In this document: piece by piece, positions 32,673 to 42,298 of the stretch
Layout: every line of letters begins with the position of its first letter
Position numbering within the stretch: position 1 is the stretch's first letter
Assembly (NCBI RefSeq): GCF_001422645.1
Contig: NZ_LMLR01000012.1
Span: 224,451-288,450 of the forward strand
DNA from: Arthrobacter sp. Leaf69
GTDB taxonomy: Bacteria; Actinomycetota; Actinomycetes; Actinomycetales; Micrococcaceae
DNA length: 64,000 nucleotides
Direction: 5' to 3'
The notes under the pieces: generated by a model
Told to the model about the DNA's origin: nothing
Database searches by the model: none
Seen by the model: the letters and a program-made list of their open reading frames with translations, nothing else
Made by a program: the position numbers and the translations under genes

Positions 32673-35600
32673 ATGCCATCCCATCCGGACGAGAGTGCGG
32701 CACTGGCAATACAGACTCCCGCGATCAACGACCGCTCCCTTGCGGCCGGACTTGCCTACGCCATGGGGAGCCGCGTTTCCGGGATATCCTTCGACGCCTC
32801 CACCGGGCTCATGCTCGGGAAGGTGCGGGGCGGCGCCGATGTGCCGTACTCGACGACGGCGAAACTGGTCCGCAAGGCCGGCGGCTGGAGCTGCACCGTG
32901 GGCGTCTGCAGCTGCCCGGTCCGGAAGGACTGCAAGCATGTGGCCGCGCTGTTGTTCTCCGCCGAAGACAACCCGGCGATCCGGGTCCAGCTGCTGGCCC
33001 CGGCCGATGTCAGCCGGCTGTCCCGGCAGGTCCCGGTTCTGGACGTCCCGGACTGGGAGCAGGCCCTCAGCCCGCTGATCGCCCAGCCGGGGATCACCCA
33101 GTCCACCAACGGCATCCCGCTCGCGCTGCAGTTCGAGATCGAAGAACCTGCGCCGCATTTCTCCTACACCGGCCGCCGGGATCCGCTGCGGAGTGTGCGC
33201 CAGCTGAAGGCGCGTCCCGTCATCATGGGCGCCAAGGGCAAGTGGATCCGCGGCGATGTCTCGTGGAACACCCTGAGCTACCTGAGCTACCGGCGCGAGT
33301 GCAATGAGGCCCACGTCGAGTGGATGCAGGAGTTCCTCGCCTCGCACACCGCCCAGGCCAACCGCCAGCACGCCGGGACCGGGCTGTGGCTGGGACTGAA
33401 CACCTATGCCGGCAAGAACCTGTGGAGCCTGTTGGCCCAGGCCCGGAAGATCGGCGTCGCCCTGGTGCACAGCCGGGGTTCGGACCCCGTGCGCCTCGTG
33501 GAGCAGCCGGCCGCCGTCGGGCTCAACCTGACCCGTTACGGGACCGCGCCGGCCGACGGACCCGACGCCGACGCTGGCACCGCGCTGCCGGCAGCCGCCG
33601 GCGGGGACGGCGGCGGGCTGTCTCTCGCCCCCACCATCACGGTCGAGGGGGATGTGGTGGATCCGGCTTCCGTCGGGACCATCGGACGCCCGGCCCACGG
33701 GATCTTCCTGACCTCCGGGGCGGATGCCCTGCCCGGCGTCCCACCGTCCGACTCCGTCATCACGCTGGCCCCGCTGGAGGGCGGGCTCAGCGAGGAGCTC
33801 CTGACCTTCGTCACGGCCGGGACCACCCTGCATATACCGGCCCGGGACGAGAGCCGGTTCCTGACCGGTTTCTATCCGAAACTCAAGCAGAGCGCCCGGG
33901 TCACGGCCACCGACGAGTCCGTGGAACTGCCCCAGCTGGCCGTTCCCACCCTGTCGCTGCTGGCGAACTACGGCGCCGACCACAGGGTCCGGCTGCACTG
34001 GGAATGGCATTACAAGTCCGGCAAGCTCGTCACGGCCCAGCCGCTGTGGCGCCACCCGGGCGATCACGGCTACCGGGACGACCCCGCCGAAGCCCGGATC
34101 CTCGACGCCGTCGGGCAACCGTGGGACGTGGTGCCGGCGCTGGGCGAGTCGGCCACCGGCGGCTGGGGAACACCGCGGCTGGCGGCCTCGGCTGAACTCA
34201 GCGGCCTCGACACCCTGGCCTTCACCGAGGAGCTGCTCCCCCGGCTCCGTGAGGTCCCCGGCGTCACCGTGGACACCGCCGGCGAGATCGCCGACTACCG
34301 CGAGGCGGAGGAGGCCCCGGTGGTCTCCATCTCCACGAAGGCCACCGAGCAGCGGGACTGGTTCGATCTGGGCATCCAGATTTCCCTGGAGGGCCAGCCG
34401 GTGTCCTTCGCGGCCGTTTTCTCCGCCCTGGCCGCAGGCCAGACCAAGATGCTGCTGCCCAGCGGCGCCTACTTCTCCCTGGACCTGCCCGAACTGCACC
34501 AACTGCGGGCCCTCATTGAAGAGGCCCGGGAACTGCAGGACAACAAGGACGCCCCGCTGCAGATCAGCCGCTTCCAGGCCGGGCTCTGGGACGAACTCGC
34601 CCAACTCGGCATCGTGGACCAGCAGGCCGCGGCGTGGCGCGAGTCCGTCGGAGGGCTCCTCGAAGGGGACGTGGTGGGCCTGCCGCTGCCGGCCACGCTC
34701 AACGCGGAGCTGCGCCCGTACCAGTTGGAGGGGTTCAACTGGCTCAGTTTCCTCTACCGCCACGGCTTGGGCGGGGTGCTGGCCGATGACATGGGCCTGG
34801 GCAAGACCGTGCAGGCGCTGGCGCTGATCTGCGCCGCCAAGGAGGCGGCCGGGAAGCTGACTGAAGCGGCCGACGGCGGCGCTGCCGCCACGGCGCTGGC
34901 CACAGACGACGGCGCTGCGCAGCCGGCCGGGGCTACGCCCGGCTCCGCGCCTTTCCTGGTCGTCGCCCCCACCAGCGTCGTGGGCAACTGGGAGGCCGAA
35001 ACCGCGCGGTTCGCCCCGGGCCTCACGGTACGGGCCATCAGCGAGACGTTCGCCAAGAGCGGCTCTGACCCGGTGGCCGCCACCGCGGGCGCGGACATCG
35101 TGATCACCTCCTACGCCCTGTTCCGGATCGACTACGAGGCCTACGCGTCCAAGGAATGGGCCGGCCTGGTCCTGGACGAGGCCCAGTTCGTCAAGAACCA
35201 CCAGTCCAAGGCCTACCAGTGCGCCCGGAAGCTACCGGCAGTGTTCAAACTCGCCATCACCGGCACCCCGCTGGAGAACAACCTGATGGAGTTCTGGGCG
35301 TTGACGTCGATTGTCGCGCCGGGGCTCTTCTCCAGCCCCAAGCGCTTCGCCGAGTACTACCAGAAGCCGGTCGAGAAGAACGGGGACAAGGCGCAGCTGG
35401 ACAAGCTCCGCCGTCGGGTCCGTCCGCTGATGATGCGGCGCACCAAGGAACAGGTCATCCACGACCTGCCGCCGAAGCAGGAGCAGATCCTCGAAGTCGT
35501 GCTGAACCCGCGGCACCAGAAGGTCTACCAGACCCACCTGCAGCGCGAACGCCAGAAGATCCTGGGCCTGATCGATGACGTCAACAAGAACCGTTTCACC

Positions 35601-36185
35601 ATCTTCCAGTCGCTCACGCTGCTGCGGCAGCTCAGCCTGGACCCCTCGCTGATCGATCCCTCGCTCTCCGGGGTGCGCTCCAGCAAACTCGATGTGCTCT
35701 TCGAGCAGCTGGAGGACCTCGTGGCGGAAGGGCACCGCGCCCTTATTTTCAGCCAGTTCACCGGCTTCCTGGGCAAGGTCCGCGAGCGGCTCGTCGAGGA
35801 GAACATCGAGTTCTGCTACCTCGACGGCAGCACCCGCAACCGTACCGACGTCGTCAATGAGTTCAAGAACGGCGCCGCCCCGGTGTTCCTGATCAGCCTC
35901 AAGGCCGGTGGCTTCGGTCTGAACCTGACGGAGGCGGACTACGTGTTCCTGCTGGACCCGTGGTGGAACCCCGCCTCGGAAGCGCAGGCCGTGGACCGCA
36001 CGCACCGGATCGGGCAGGCCCGGAACGTTATGGTCTACCGACTGGTCGCCAAGGACACCATCGAGGAAAAGGTCATGGCGCTCAAGGCCAGGAAGTCCCG
36101 GCTGTTCGCCGACGTCATGGAGGGCGACGCGCTCTCCGGCGGGGCGCTCACCGCGGAGGACCTGGCCGGGCTGTTCACCGACTGA
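32673..36185 (+). CDS. SWIM zinc-finger SNF2/RapA-type helicase
   Basis: 1170-residue DNA-translocating ATPase. A SWIM zinc finger near the N-terminus (C79-x-C81-x5-C87-x-H89) is followed by a long middle region (about 100-650) of unknown fold. The SNF2 motor has Walker A DDMGLGKT at about 705, DEAQ at about 832 (LVLDEAQFVKN), TGTPLENNLMEFW, and in the second lobe FSQFTGFLGKV and DRTHRIGQAR. Actinobacterial genomes often carry one such single-gene helicase; roles in repair or transcription restart are inferred. An insertion of about 35 residues follows motif I (Ala/Asp-rich, 730-765). Confidence 0.88.
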   Translation: MPSHPDESAALAIQTPAINDRSLAAGLAYAMGSRVSGISFDASTGLMLGKVRGGADVPYSTTAKLVRKAGGWSCTVGVCSCPVRKDCKHVAALLFSAEDNPAIRVQLLAPADVSRLSRQVPVLDVPDWEQALSPLIAQPGITQSTNGIPLALQFEIEEPAPHFSYTGRRDPLRSVRQLKARPVIMGAKGKWIRGDVSWNTLSYLSYRRECNEAHVEWMQEFLASHTAQANRQHAGTGLWLGLNTYAGKNLWSLLAQARKIGVALVHSRGSDPVRLVEQPAAVGLNLTRYGTAPADGPDADAGTALPAAAGGDGGGLSLAPTITVEGDVVDPASVGTIGRPAHGIFLTSGADALPGVPPSDSVITLAPLEGGLSEELLTFVTAGTTLHIPARDESRFLTGFYPKLKQSARVTATDESVELPQLAVPTLSLLANYGADHRVRLHWEWHYKSGKLVTAQPLWRHPGDHGYRDDPAEARILDAVGQPWDVVPALGESATGGWGTPRLAASAELSGLDTLAFTEELLPRLREVPGVTVDTAGEIADYREAEEAPVVSISTKATEQRDWFDLGIQISLEGQPVSFAAVFSALAAGQTKMLLPSGAYFSLDLPELHQLRALIEEARELQDNKDAPLQISRFQAGLWDELAQLGIVDQQAAAWRESVGGLLEGDVVGLPLPATLNAELRPYQLEGFNWLSFLYRHGLGGVLADDMGLGKTVQALALICAAKEAAGKLTEAADGGAAATALATDDGAAQPAGATPGSAPFLVVAPTSVVGNWEAETARFAPGLTVRAISETFAKSGSDPVAATAGADIVITSYALFRIDYEAYASKEWAGLVLDEAQFVKNHQSKAYQCARKLPAVFKLAITGTPLENNLMEFWALTSIVAPGLFSSPKRFAEYYQKPVEKNGDKAQLDKLRRRVRPLMMRRTKEQVIHDLPPKQEQILEVVLNPRHQKVYQTHLQRERQKILGLIDDVNKNRFTIFQSLTLLRQLSLDPSLIDPSLSGVRSSKLDVLFEQLEDLVAEGHRALIFSQFTGFLGKVRERLVEENIEFCYLDGSTRNRTDVVNEFKNGAAPVFLISLKAGGFGLNLTEADYVFLLDPWWNPASEAQAVDRTHRIGQARNVMVYRLVAKDTIEEKVMALKARKSRLFADVMEGDALSGGALTAEDLAGLFTD

Positions 36186-36199
36186 CGAGGGCAGGAGCG

Positions 36200-36667
36200 T
36201 TAGCACGCCCTCGGCAGGGGTGCCCGGAGCCGGGCCAGGAGCGTCGCGGCGAGCATCGCCGTCGTCACTTCCACCGCAATGATGACCAGCAGCGCTACGG
36301 CACCCGAGGACGCCGCGCCGGCTGATACGGGCGCCGCGCCGGCTGAGGCGGCAGCTGCAGCATGGTGGATGTGGCCCGATGCCCCGGCACCGGCACCGAG
36401 GAGCAGCAGCGCATGCACCCCGGTCATCGCCAAAGCCGAGGCCATGACCCGGCGAAGGGCCCCGACCTGCCCGTGGCGCCAGATATGCACGGTACACGGG
36501 AGGCACACGGCCACCATGGCAAGCATCACCAGGTTCAGCCACAGCCCGTGGTGGTTCCCGGCGACAAGCCACACGTGCAGGAGGCACGACGCCGCCGTCA
36601 CGGCGGCGCAGATCCGGGAATGGAGGACCGGGCGGGTCCGGCGATCCACCCCTGCTGCGACAGTCAC
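36200..36667 (-). CDS. Hypothetical membrane protein downstream of the amine oxidase
   Basis: 155 residues with about four hydrophobic segments and histidines at their edges (LLHVWLVAGNHHGLW, GHIHHAAAAA). It starts 9 bases after the end of the copper amine oxidase gene on the same strand, so it is co-transcribed. The His-rich membrane layout and this position suggest copper delivery or handling for the oxidase, but no known copper-chaperone motif is seen. I do not recognise the family. Confidence 0.6.
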   Translation of the reverse strand: MTVAAGVDRRTRPVLHSRICAAVTAASCLLHVWLVAGNHHGLWLNLVMLAMVAVCLPCTVHIWRHGQVGALRRVMASALAMTGVHALLLLGAGAGASGHIHHAAAAASAGAAPVSAGAASSGAVALLVIIAVEVTTAMLAATLLARLRAPLPRAC

Positions 36668-36676
36668 GGTGCCGGC

Positions 36677-38611
36677 CTAGCCGTGGCAGTGGCCGCCGGC
36701 CGGCTGTGCACTCGCGGGCACATCCAGCACGGGGCTGCGGTCGAAGAAGCCCTCCGGCCGGAGCTTGAAGCCCACGGTGTCCACCGGCATGATGGGCCAG
36801 TCCTCGGGACGCGGGAAGTGGGTGAGGCCGAAAGTGTGCCACACCACGATGTCCTGGCCGTCGATGTCGCGGTCCTGGGCGATGTAGGCCGGCAGGCCGG
36901 CCCCGCCGGCATGCTGGTTCACGAAGTCGCCCGTGGGGTAGCGCTCATCGTCGGCGTACCGGGTCACCCACAGGTCCTTCGTGGCGAAAGCGGCGCGCCG
37001 GGCGATGGAGGACTCCGGGGCTGCGAGCAGGGTGGGCTGATTCCCGGAGTGGAGCTTGTAGGCCACGGGCTCGCCGAGACGGTTCCGGGACTGCGGGTTC
37101 GAGATGACCCATGTCCTGCCGCTTGCGGCACCTGCCTCACGGACCCCCTCGGATTCCCGGGAAAGGACAGTGCGCTTCCGGGAGAAGGCGTTGCCGCGCT
37201 CGTTGCCCGCACCCATCGCCTGCCGGACCACGTCCTCCTCCTCGACCCGGTTGGTGAAGCCGTCGATGGCCATGTCCAGTCGGGCGCTGAAGAGGTGCTG
37301 GTGGAAGGGTGCCCCCAGGCCGGGGGCCAGTTGGGAAATGTTGTCCGAGCCGCCCTCCGGGAAGGCGGAGGTGAAGACCACGCCGGTGGCTTTTGCCTCG
37401 AACTCGATGGTGCCGTCGAGGTAGAGGTACCAGTAGAAGCCGTAGTCGTAGTTGCCGATCGTGGTGAAAAAGGAGATCACCAGGCGGCGGTTGCGTCGGG
37501 TGTAGTTGATGCCCGTCCACAGGTCGCTGTGCTTGGCCAGGATGCCCCAGTCCTCCTCGTGCATGCAGATGCCGTTGCGGATCTCCCGGGGGTTGCCGAA
37601 CGCGTCGCTGATGACGGGGCTGAGGTACGTGATCTCGCCGAGGCAGTCGCAGCCCAGTTCCAGGGAGTTGGCGTACTGGCCTACGAGGTATTCGCCGGTG
37701 TCGAAGTAGTTCTGCCAGGACCGGACCGGTGACGGGTCGCCGTACGGGACCACCATCTCGGCGATGGACGCCCGGTTGATGATGGGCCGCTTCCGGTCAC
37801 CGTCCTGGAAGGCAATGTTGTGCAACACCACACCCTCGCGGACATCGAAGCCGACGTCGAGGCTCCATTTTTCCCACTCGACGTGGTTCCCGCCGCTGAC
37901 AGTGAAGCTGGGCCCGTCCGGCTGGGTGATGCTGATGGGCTTCTGGGTGGTGCGGAGCGGTCCGGTCAGTTCAGGGTCGGTGCAGTTGCCGTGCTCCTTC
38001 GGGACAGGCACGGCGCCCAGGTCCAGAACCTGCGTCACTTCACGGCTGACCACATCGACGTAGGCCACGAGGCCGTCCACAGGGTGGGCCCAGGCGCTGT
38101 CCGCGGGGAAATCCTGCACGAAGGCCAGGCCACGCAGGATCCTGCGCCCTTTTTCTTCCGGGTACTCGAAGACACCCGCAGACAGGGGCGCGACGCGGAC
38201 CTTGCTGACGTCGAGCCCGCGCGCTGCGAGCGCTTTGAGCCAGCGCTCGTCGGCGGCGAGGAGAGCCTCCACCACCTCGAACTCTTCCTCGAGCACCGGA
38301 AGCTCGCCGGTGACGGCGGTGTCCAGTTCGACGGCGGAGACCACCTCCCGCCCGGTCGCGGAGACCACGGCATCTGTGGGTGCACCGCCGGAGATGTCAT
38401 GGATGAAGATGCGGAACCGGCGGTCCTCAGCTCCCTCCGGCGCGTTCCTGGCCGGGTCCATCAGGCCCAGATAGGCGATGCGCTTGGTCTCGCCCAGCAG
38501 GCCCGCCGCGCGCAGGATCGCCTGGACTTCGGTGATTTCGGCGTCCGCGGCCAGGCGGTACAGGCTGTACGGACTAGACGAGGTGCGGGTGTCGGTTTGT
38601 GCGGTCATCAT
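36677..38611 (-). CDS. Copper-containing primary amine oxidase (phenylethylamine/tyramine type)
   Basis: Oxidises aromatic primary amines to aldehydes with O2, releasing ammonia and H2O2. The 644 residues are very close in pattern to the A. globiformis phenylethylamine oxidase. Seen: the TPQ precursor tyrosine in IGNYDYG at about 388, the catalytic-base Asp in YFDTGEY at about 304, copper ligands HQH (FHQHLFSAR, about 437/439) and the late His in [10 protein letters not shown] at about 598, and the C-terminal GGHCHG. There is no signal peptide, so it is cytoplasmic. ATG 38611 is chosen; an open frame beyond it is antisense to the TetR gene. It is divergent from the TetR gene and followed by a membrane-protein gene. 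Confidence 0.93.
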   Translation of the reverse strand: MMTAQTDTRTSSSPYSLYRLAADAEITEVQAILRAAGLLGETKRIAYLGLMDPARNAPEGAEDRRFRIFIHDISGGAPTDAVVSATGREVVSAVELDTAVTGELPVLEEEFEVVEALLAADERWLKALAARGLDVSKVRVAPLSAGVFEYPEEKGRRILRGLAFVQDFPADSAWAHPVDGLVAYVDVVSREVTQVLDLGAVPVPKEHGNCTDPELTGPLRTTQKPISITQPDGPSFTVSGGNHVEWEKWSLDVGFDVREGVVLHNIAFQDGDRKRPIINRASIAEMVVPYGDPSPVRSWQNYFDTGEYLVGQYANSLELGCDCLGEITYLSPVISDAFGNPREIRNGICMHEEDWGILAKHSDLWTGINYTRRNRRLVISFFTTIGNYDYGFYWYLYLDGTIEFEAKATGVVFTSAFPEGGSDNISQLAPGLGAPFHQHLFSARLDMAIDGFTNRVEEEDVVRQAMGAGNERGNAFSRKRTVLSRESEGVREAGAASGRTWVISNPQSRNRLGEPVAYKLHSGNQPTLLAAPESSIARRAAFATKDLWVTRYADDERYPTGDFVNQHAGGAGLPAYIAQDRDIDGQDIVVWHTFGLTHFPRPEDWPIMPVDTVGFKLRPEGFFDRSPVLDVPASAQPAGGHCHG

Positions 38612-38653
38612 GACGGCCTTCGTTCGGGGACCCTGGCGGGTCAGAACTTTATT

Positions 38654-38671
38654 TTCTATAGTTGTAGAGAA
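38654..38671. promoter_or_regulatory. Candidate TetR operator in the amine-oxidase/tetR divergent gap
   Basis: TTCTATA (38654-38660), GTTG, TAGAGAA (38665-38671): a near-perfect AT-rich palindrome with one mismatch pair, 43 bases from the oxidase start and 59 from the TetR start. The position suits repression of both genes by the TetR protein. Confidence 0.5.
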
Positions 38672-38729
38672 TACGGAAATGTAAGCTGTGCCACAAGAGT
38701 CCGACGCAAGAAAATTGGGGAGCTGTCCC

Positions 38730-39329
38730 GTGCCAAAGATTGTCGACCACGACCAGCGGCGGCTCGAACTGGTCGACGCCACGTGGCGGATCATCGCCCG
38801 GCTCGGGATCGAAAGTGCCACCATGCGTGAAATTGCGCTCGAGGCGGGCTTTGCGAACGGCGCCCTCAAGCCGTACTTTCCCACCAAGGATGACCTGCTG
38901 ACTTTCGCGTTCGGGCACGTCTTCAACCGCACCAACAAGCGGATCGCGGAAGTCACCGCGGGACAGGTCGGACTCGCGGCCCTGCGGGCTTTTTGCGTCG
39001 AGGTGCTGCCCCTGGACGAGGAGCGGATCAACGAGGCCCGGATCGTCATCCCGTTCTGGCAGAAGGCCATCAACGACCCCGACAAGGCCCGGATCCACCG
39101 CGACTCGATGGAGCAGTGGCTTGCAGCGATGCGCCAGTACCTCACCGAGGCCCGGCACGCCGGCGCCGTCACCACCACCGTCAGCGACGCCGCCCTGGCC
39201 GGGCAGCTGCTCAACCTCCTCCTCGGCGCGCAGATCGCGGCGGCACTTGCCCCGGACGGCCAGGTGGAACTCGGGCTGAATGAGCAACTGGAGGGATTCC
39301 TGACCCTGATGGGCTGCCAGGCCCGGTAA
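38730..39329 (+). CDS. TetR/AcrR-family regulator (BetI-like)
   Basis: 199 residues from GTG 38730, with GGGGAG seven bases upstream; a GTG at 38688 would start inside the probable promoter. The helix-turn-helix is at about 25-50 ([20 protein letters not shown]), followed by an all-helical ligand domain with [15 protein letters not shown] at about 100. It likely represses the divergent amine oxidase and itself until an amine or aldehyde binds. Confidence 0.82.
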   Translation: MPKIVDHDQRRLELVDATWRIIARLGIESATMREIALEAGFANGALKPYFPTKDDLLTFAFGHVFNRTNKRIAEVTAGQVGLAALRAFCVEVLPLDEERINEARIVIPFWQKAINDPDKARIHRDSMEQWLAAMRQYLTEARHAGAVTTTVSDAALAGQLLNLLLGAQIAAALAPDGQVELGLNEQLEGFLTLMGCQAR

Positions 39330-39342
39330 TCGGGCCCAGGCG

Positions 39343-39372
39343 ATCTTTTTTCGCCGGTTGTCGAAAAAAGAT
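39343..39372. promoter_or_regulatory. AT-rich 11-bp inverted repeat between tetR and araC genes
   Basis: ATCTTTTTTCG (39343-39353) and its exact complement CGAAAAAAGAT (39362-39372) with an 8-base loop. It starts 14 bases after the TetR stop and 113 before the AraC ATG. It can serve as a terminator (hairpin with a T-rich arm) or an operator. A second, smaller palindrome TGTGTC/GACACA lies at 39408-39423. Confidence 0.5.
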
Positions 39373-39455
39373 GACAGCGGCGGACTGCGGCGCTACCCTG
39401 AAAGGACTGTGTCCCATGACACACTCCCAGAAATACGACGGCGTCAGGATCTCCT

Positions 39456-40427
39456 ATGACCGCAGTTGCAGCCCGCCCCTCGCTCGGTCCCACCGGACAG
39501 GACGTCCGAACCAGCACGGCGGAATCCTTCGACCACTGGCGGCACCTCGTCGCGGAATCCTTCGTTCCCTTGGCCGCCTCGAGCGCAAATTCGGACCACT
39601 TCCACGGTCGCATGCGGGCCCGCAGGCTGGACCGTGTGGCACTCGTCGAGGTCTCCTCCACAAGCCATGAGGTCCACCGCACACCGGCGCTGATTGCGCA
39701 GTCCCACCAGCGCTATTTCAAGCTCAACCTCCAGCTGCAGGGCACCGGGCTCCTCATCCAGGACAACCGCGAGGCAGTCCTGCATCCGGGCGATCTCTCC
39801 ATCTATGACACCAGCCGCCCCTACACGCTTGCCTTCGAGGGCGACGCCCGGCTCATGGTGGTGATGTTCCCTTGGGACGCGCTGTCCCTGCCGCCGGAGT
39901 GCATCGCACAGCTTTCGGCCGTGCGTTTGGCCTCCGACGGCGGCCTCGCCGCCATCGTCGGGCCGTTCATCGCCCACCTCGCGGAGAACCTGGATGCGCT
40001 CAGCGGCCCCAGCGGGTCCCGCCTCGCCACCAATGCCCTCGACCTGGTCTCCACGATGCTGCATTCGGAACTGGATATCGCGCCGGACCGGATGAAGCCG
40101 CAGGCACTGCTTGCCGTTTCCGTCCGTGAGTACATCGAGGCGAATCTTGCGGATCCCTTGTTGTCGCCGGCGACCATAGCCGCGGCCCATTTCATCTCCA
40201 CCCGCCACCTGCACAACGTCTTCCACGAAACAGGGACCACCGTTGCCAGTTGGATCCGGACCCAGCGGCTGGAAGGGGCACGCCGGGAACTGCGGGACCC
40301 GCTTCACTCCGGAAAGTCCGTGGGTGCCGTCGCCGCCCGGTGGGGTTTCCTTGATGCGGCACACTTCAGCCGCACCTTCCGGGACGCCTTCGGCGAATCC
40401 CCCAGCGACTGGCGGCGCGGCGCCTGA
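39456..40427 (+). CDS. AraC-family activator (FeaR-like)
   Basis: 323 residues. An N-terminal AraC-binding-like domain (20-190: [18 protein letters not shown] and [15 protein letters not shown]) resembles FeaR, the activator of phenylethylamine/tyramine catabolism. The C-terminal double helix-turn-helix (about 215-320) shows [15 protein letters not shown] and [20 protein letters not shown]. It likely activates the divergent permease/aldehyde dehydrogenase side and/or the amine oxidase. ATG 39456 is used; the RBS is GGATCT-like and weak. Confidence 0.8.
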   Translation: MTAVAARPSLGPTGQDVRTSTAESFDHWRHLVAESFVPLAASSANSDHFHGRMRARRLDRVALVEVSSTSHEVHRTPALIAQSHQRYFKLNLQLQGTGLLIQDNREAVLHPGDLSIYDTSRPYTLAFEGDARLMVVMFPWDALSLPPECIAQLSAVRLASDGGLAAIVGPFIAHLAENLDALSGPSGSRLATNALDLVSTMLHSELDIAPDRMKPQALLAVSVREYIEANLADPLLSPATIAAAHFISTRHLHNVFHETGTTVASWIRTQRLEGARRELRDPLHSGKSVGAVAARWGFLDAAHFSRTFRDAFGESPSDWRRGA

Positions 40428-40485
40428 GCACGACCTTCACCGTGGTTGACCTCACCTGCCATTGGCAGCATCAGCCGTGACCCAA

Positions 40486-40520
40486 AGGGGCGCGGTACCG
40501 GATCTTTCCGGCACCGCCCC
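40486..40520. terminator. Terminator between convergent araC and permease genes
   Basis: GGGGCG-CGGTACCGG pairs with CCGGCACCGCCCC (arms about 40486-40502 and 40508-40520), with a small bulge and a loop containing ATCTTT. It lies 59 bases after the AraC stop and 19 before the permease stop. Confidence 0.5.
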
Positions 40521-40539
40521 TCAACTCTTAAGCCGGTTG

Positions 40540-42009
40540 TCAGGCGGGGACCGCCGCGAGCGCCGCCTTGCGTTCCACGCCGACTTCCACCAGCACGCCG
40601 GCCGCAAACACGATCGGGACGGCGATCAGCAGGCCCAGGGCCGTTTCGGAGCTCCCGCCGATCAGCGCCGTGAAGTTGCTGACCACGAGGTATAGCACCC
40701 AGGCAAGCAGCGCGGTGGCGAGCACTGGAGCCACCGCGGTCTGCCAGAGTTGGCCAGTCACCTTTTCGCGCCGGAAGTATGCGACGACGGCAAGGGAGCA
40801 CAAAATATACAAGACCAGCAGCGCCGCCACGGCCAGCCCGCTGAACCACGAAAACAGGGTCAGGACGGGATCCAGGGACAGCAGGGCGAACGGCGCCACG
40901 AGCACAAACGCGATCACGGTCTGGATCCGGGCGGCGACGGCAGGAGCCCGGTGCCGGTTGGTCCGGGCAACAACGCCGGGCATGGACCCGCGCAGTGCCA
41001 GCGAGTGGAGGTAGCGGTTGATGCCGTTGTGGAAGGCGATGATGCCGGCCAGCAGGGATGTCACCAGCAGGATGCCGGTGGCTATGCCGGCCCACGGACC
41101 GAACAGCTCCACCATCGGCGTCAGCACGAAGGAAGTGGAGTCGCCTGATTCGAGGGCCGCCCCCGCGGCATCAATGACCTGCGAGGGGCCGTAGTAGCTG
41201 ACCAGCATCCACGAAATGAAGGAGAAGAAGACCGCGATGACCCCTACGGACAGATACGTGGCACGGGCCACCGTGCGGTGGGCGTCCTTGGCCTCCGCCG
41301 AGTAGATGGCTGTGGATTCGAAGCCGAACATGGAGGCGACGGCGAACATGATGGCCACGCCCGGGGCGCCGGCGGCGATCGCCGCCGGAGAGAAGGACGC
41401 CGCCAGGCTGATTCCTTCCGGTCCGCCGCCGCGCATCAGCACGGTCAACCCAAACATGAGCAGAATCGCGACCTCCAGGCCCACGAGCAACGCCAGGACC
41501 CGCGCCCCGAGTTCGATGTTAAGGGATCCCAGCACCTGCACGCCCGCCATGGTGACCACGGCCAGCAGCCACCAGGGAACCGTGATCCCGGCTGATCCGA
41601 GGAGCCCCGAGAATGCCGCGCCGTACAGCCCGTACATCGCGGCCTGGACCGTGCTGTACGCGAGGAGCGCGAGCCACGCCGCTCCGGCCCCGATCTTCCG
41701 CCCGAAGGCGGCCGTCACGTAGGCGTAAAAGGCGCCGTTGGCCTGGACCTTCCGGCTCATCGCGACGAACCCGACGGCGAAGATCACGATGACAATGCCC
41801 ACCACCAGGTACGCCCCGGGCGCTCCGGGCCCGTTGCCGAGGGCCGCGGCCAGCGGTGATGCGCCCACGATTCCGGTCAACGGCGCCTGGGCAGACAAGA
41901 CAAAGAAGAGAATGCCCATGACGCCGACGCTGCCGGCGCGCAGCGCGGTGGAGTGCTCCGTGCGGGGACTGGACTCTGCGGTCCGGGAATCGGAATTTGA
42001 AATACTCAT
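40540..42009 (-). CDS. APC-superfamily amine/amino-acid permease
   Basis: 489 residues, 12 or more membrane segments. The segment-1 motif GILFFVLSAQAPLTGIVG at about 32-49 and the segment-6 region MFAVASMFGFESTAIYSAEAKD at about 218-239 are typical of the APC fold. Its place between an AraC activator and an aldehyde dehydrogenase, in an amine-oxidation locus, makes uptake of phenylethylamine, tyramine or an aromatic amino acid likely (inference). It is divergent from the aldehyde dehydrogenase with 289 bases between. Confidence 0.82.
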   Translation of the reverse strand: MSISNSDSRTAESSPRTEHSTALRAGSVGVMGILFFVLSAQAPLTGIVGASPLAAALGNGPGAPGAYLVVGIVIVIFAVGFVAMSRKVQANGAFYAYVTAAFGRKIGAGAAWLALLAYSTVQAAMYGLYGAAFSGLLGSAGITVPWWLLAVVTMAGVQVLGSLNIELGARVLALLVGLEVAILLMFGLTVLMRGGGPEGISLAASFSPAAIAAGAPGVAIMFAVASMFGFESTAIYSAEAKDAHRTVARATYLSVGVIAVFFSFISWMLVSYYGPSQVIDAAGAALESGDSTSFVLTPMVELFGPWAGIATGILLVTSLLAGIIAFHNGINRYLHSLALRGSMPGVVARTNRHRAPAVAARIQTVIAFVLVAPFALLSLDPVLTLFSWFSGLAVAALLVLYILCSLAVVAYFRREKVTGQLWQTAVAPVLATALLAWVLYLVVSNFTALIGGSSETALGLLIAVPIVFAAGVLVEVGVERKAALAAVPA

Positions 42010-42125
42010 CGGATCCTTCTTTAACTGTCATGAGTGCTGGGGAATGTAAAGAGCTTGGGAAAGGTGCCCGGGTGATGGTGCACCGATAAATCCAGCATTG
42101 CAGGTGATGCCCGTCACTTTTTTGT

Positions 42126-42138
42126 CGATCAGTGATCG
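42126..42138. promoter_or_regulatory. Candidate operator in the permease/aldehyde-dehydrogenase divergent gap
   Basis: CGATCA-G-TGATCG is a perfect 6+1+6 palindrome, roughly in the middle of the 289-base gap (42010-42298). It is preceded by a T-run (42117-42123). No other clear element is seen in the gap. The binding protein is unknown. Confidence 0.35.
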
Positions 42139-42298
42139 GTTGTTGTTCCCCAGCGCATCGGCCTCCAAGGCCCTGGCAATCATTCGCACCGGGTCAACTC
42201 CAGTTCGCGCAAAGACAAGACGGCACGTCCGGCACCGGAGGACACTCGGACATGAGTCCCAACGACTCAGAGCCTCAACTACTCGATGTGGAGTACCC

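Noticed and set aside
32631..35201. Long open frame antisense to the SNF2 gene (about 856 codons)
   Set aside because: Antisense shadow of a clearly coding gene; composition and lack of motifs are not protein-like.
38612..39682. N-terminal extension of the amine oxidase frame
   Set aside because: It runs antisense over the TetR gene; relatives of the oxidase begin near ATG 38611.
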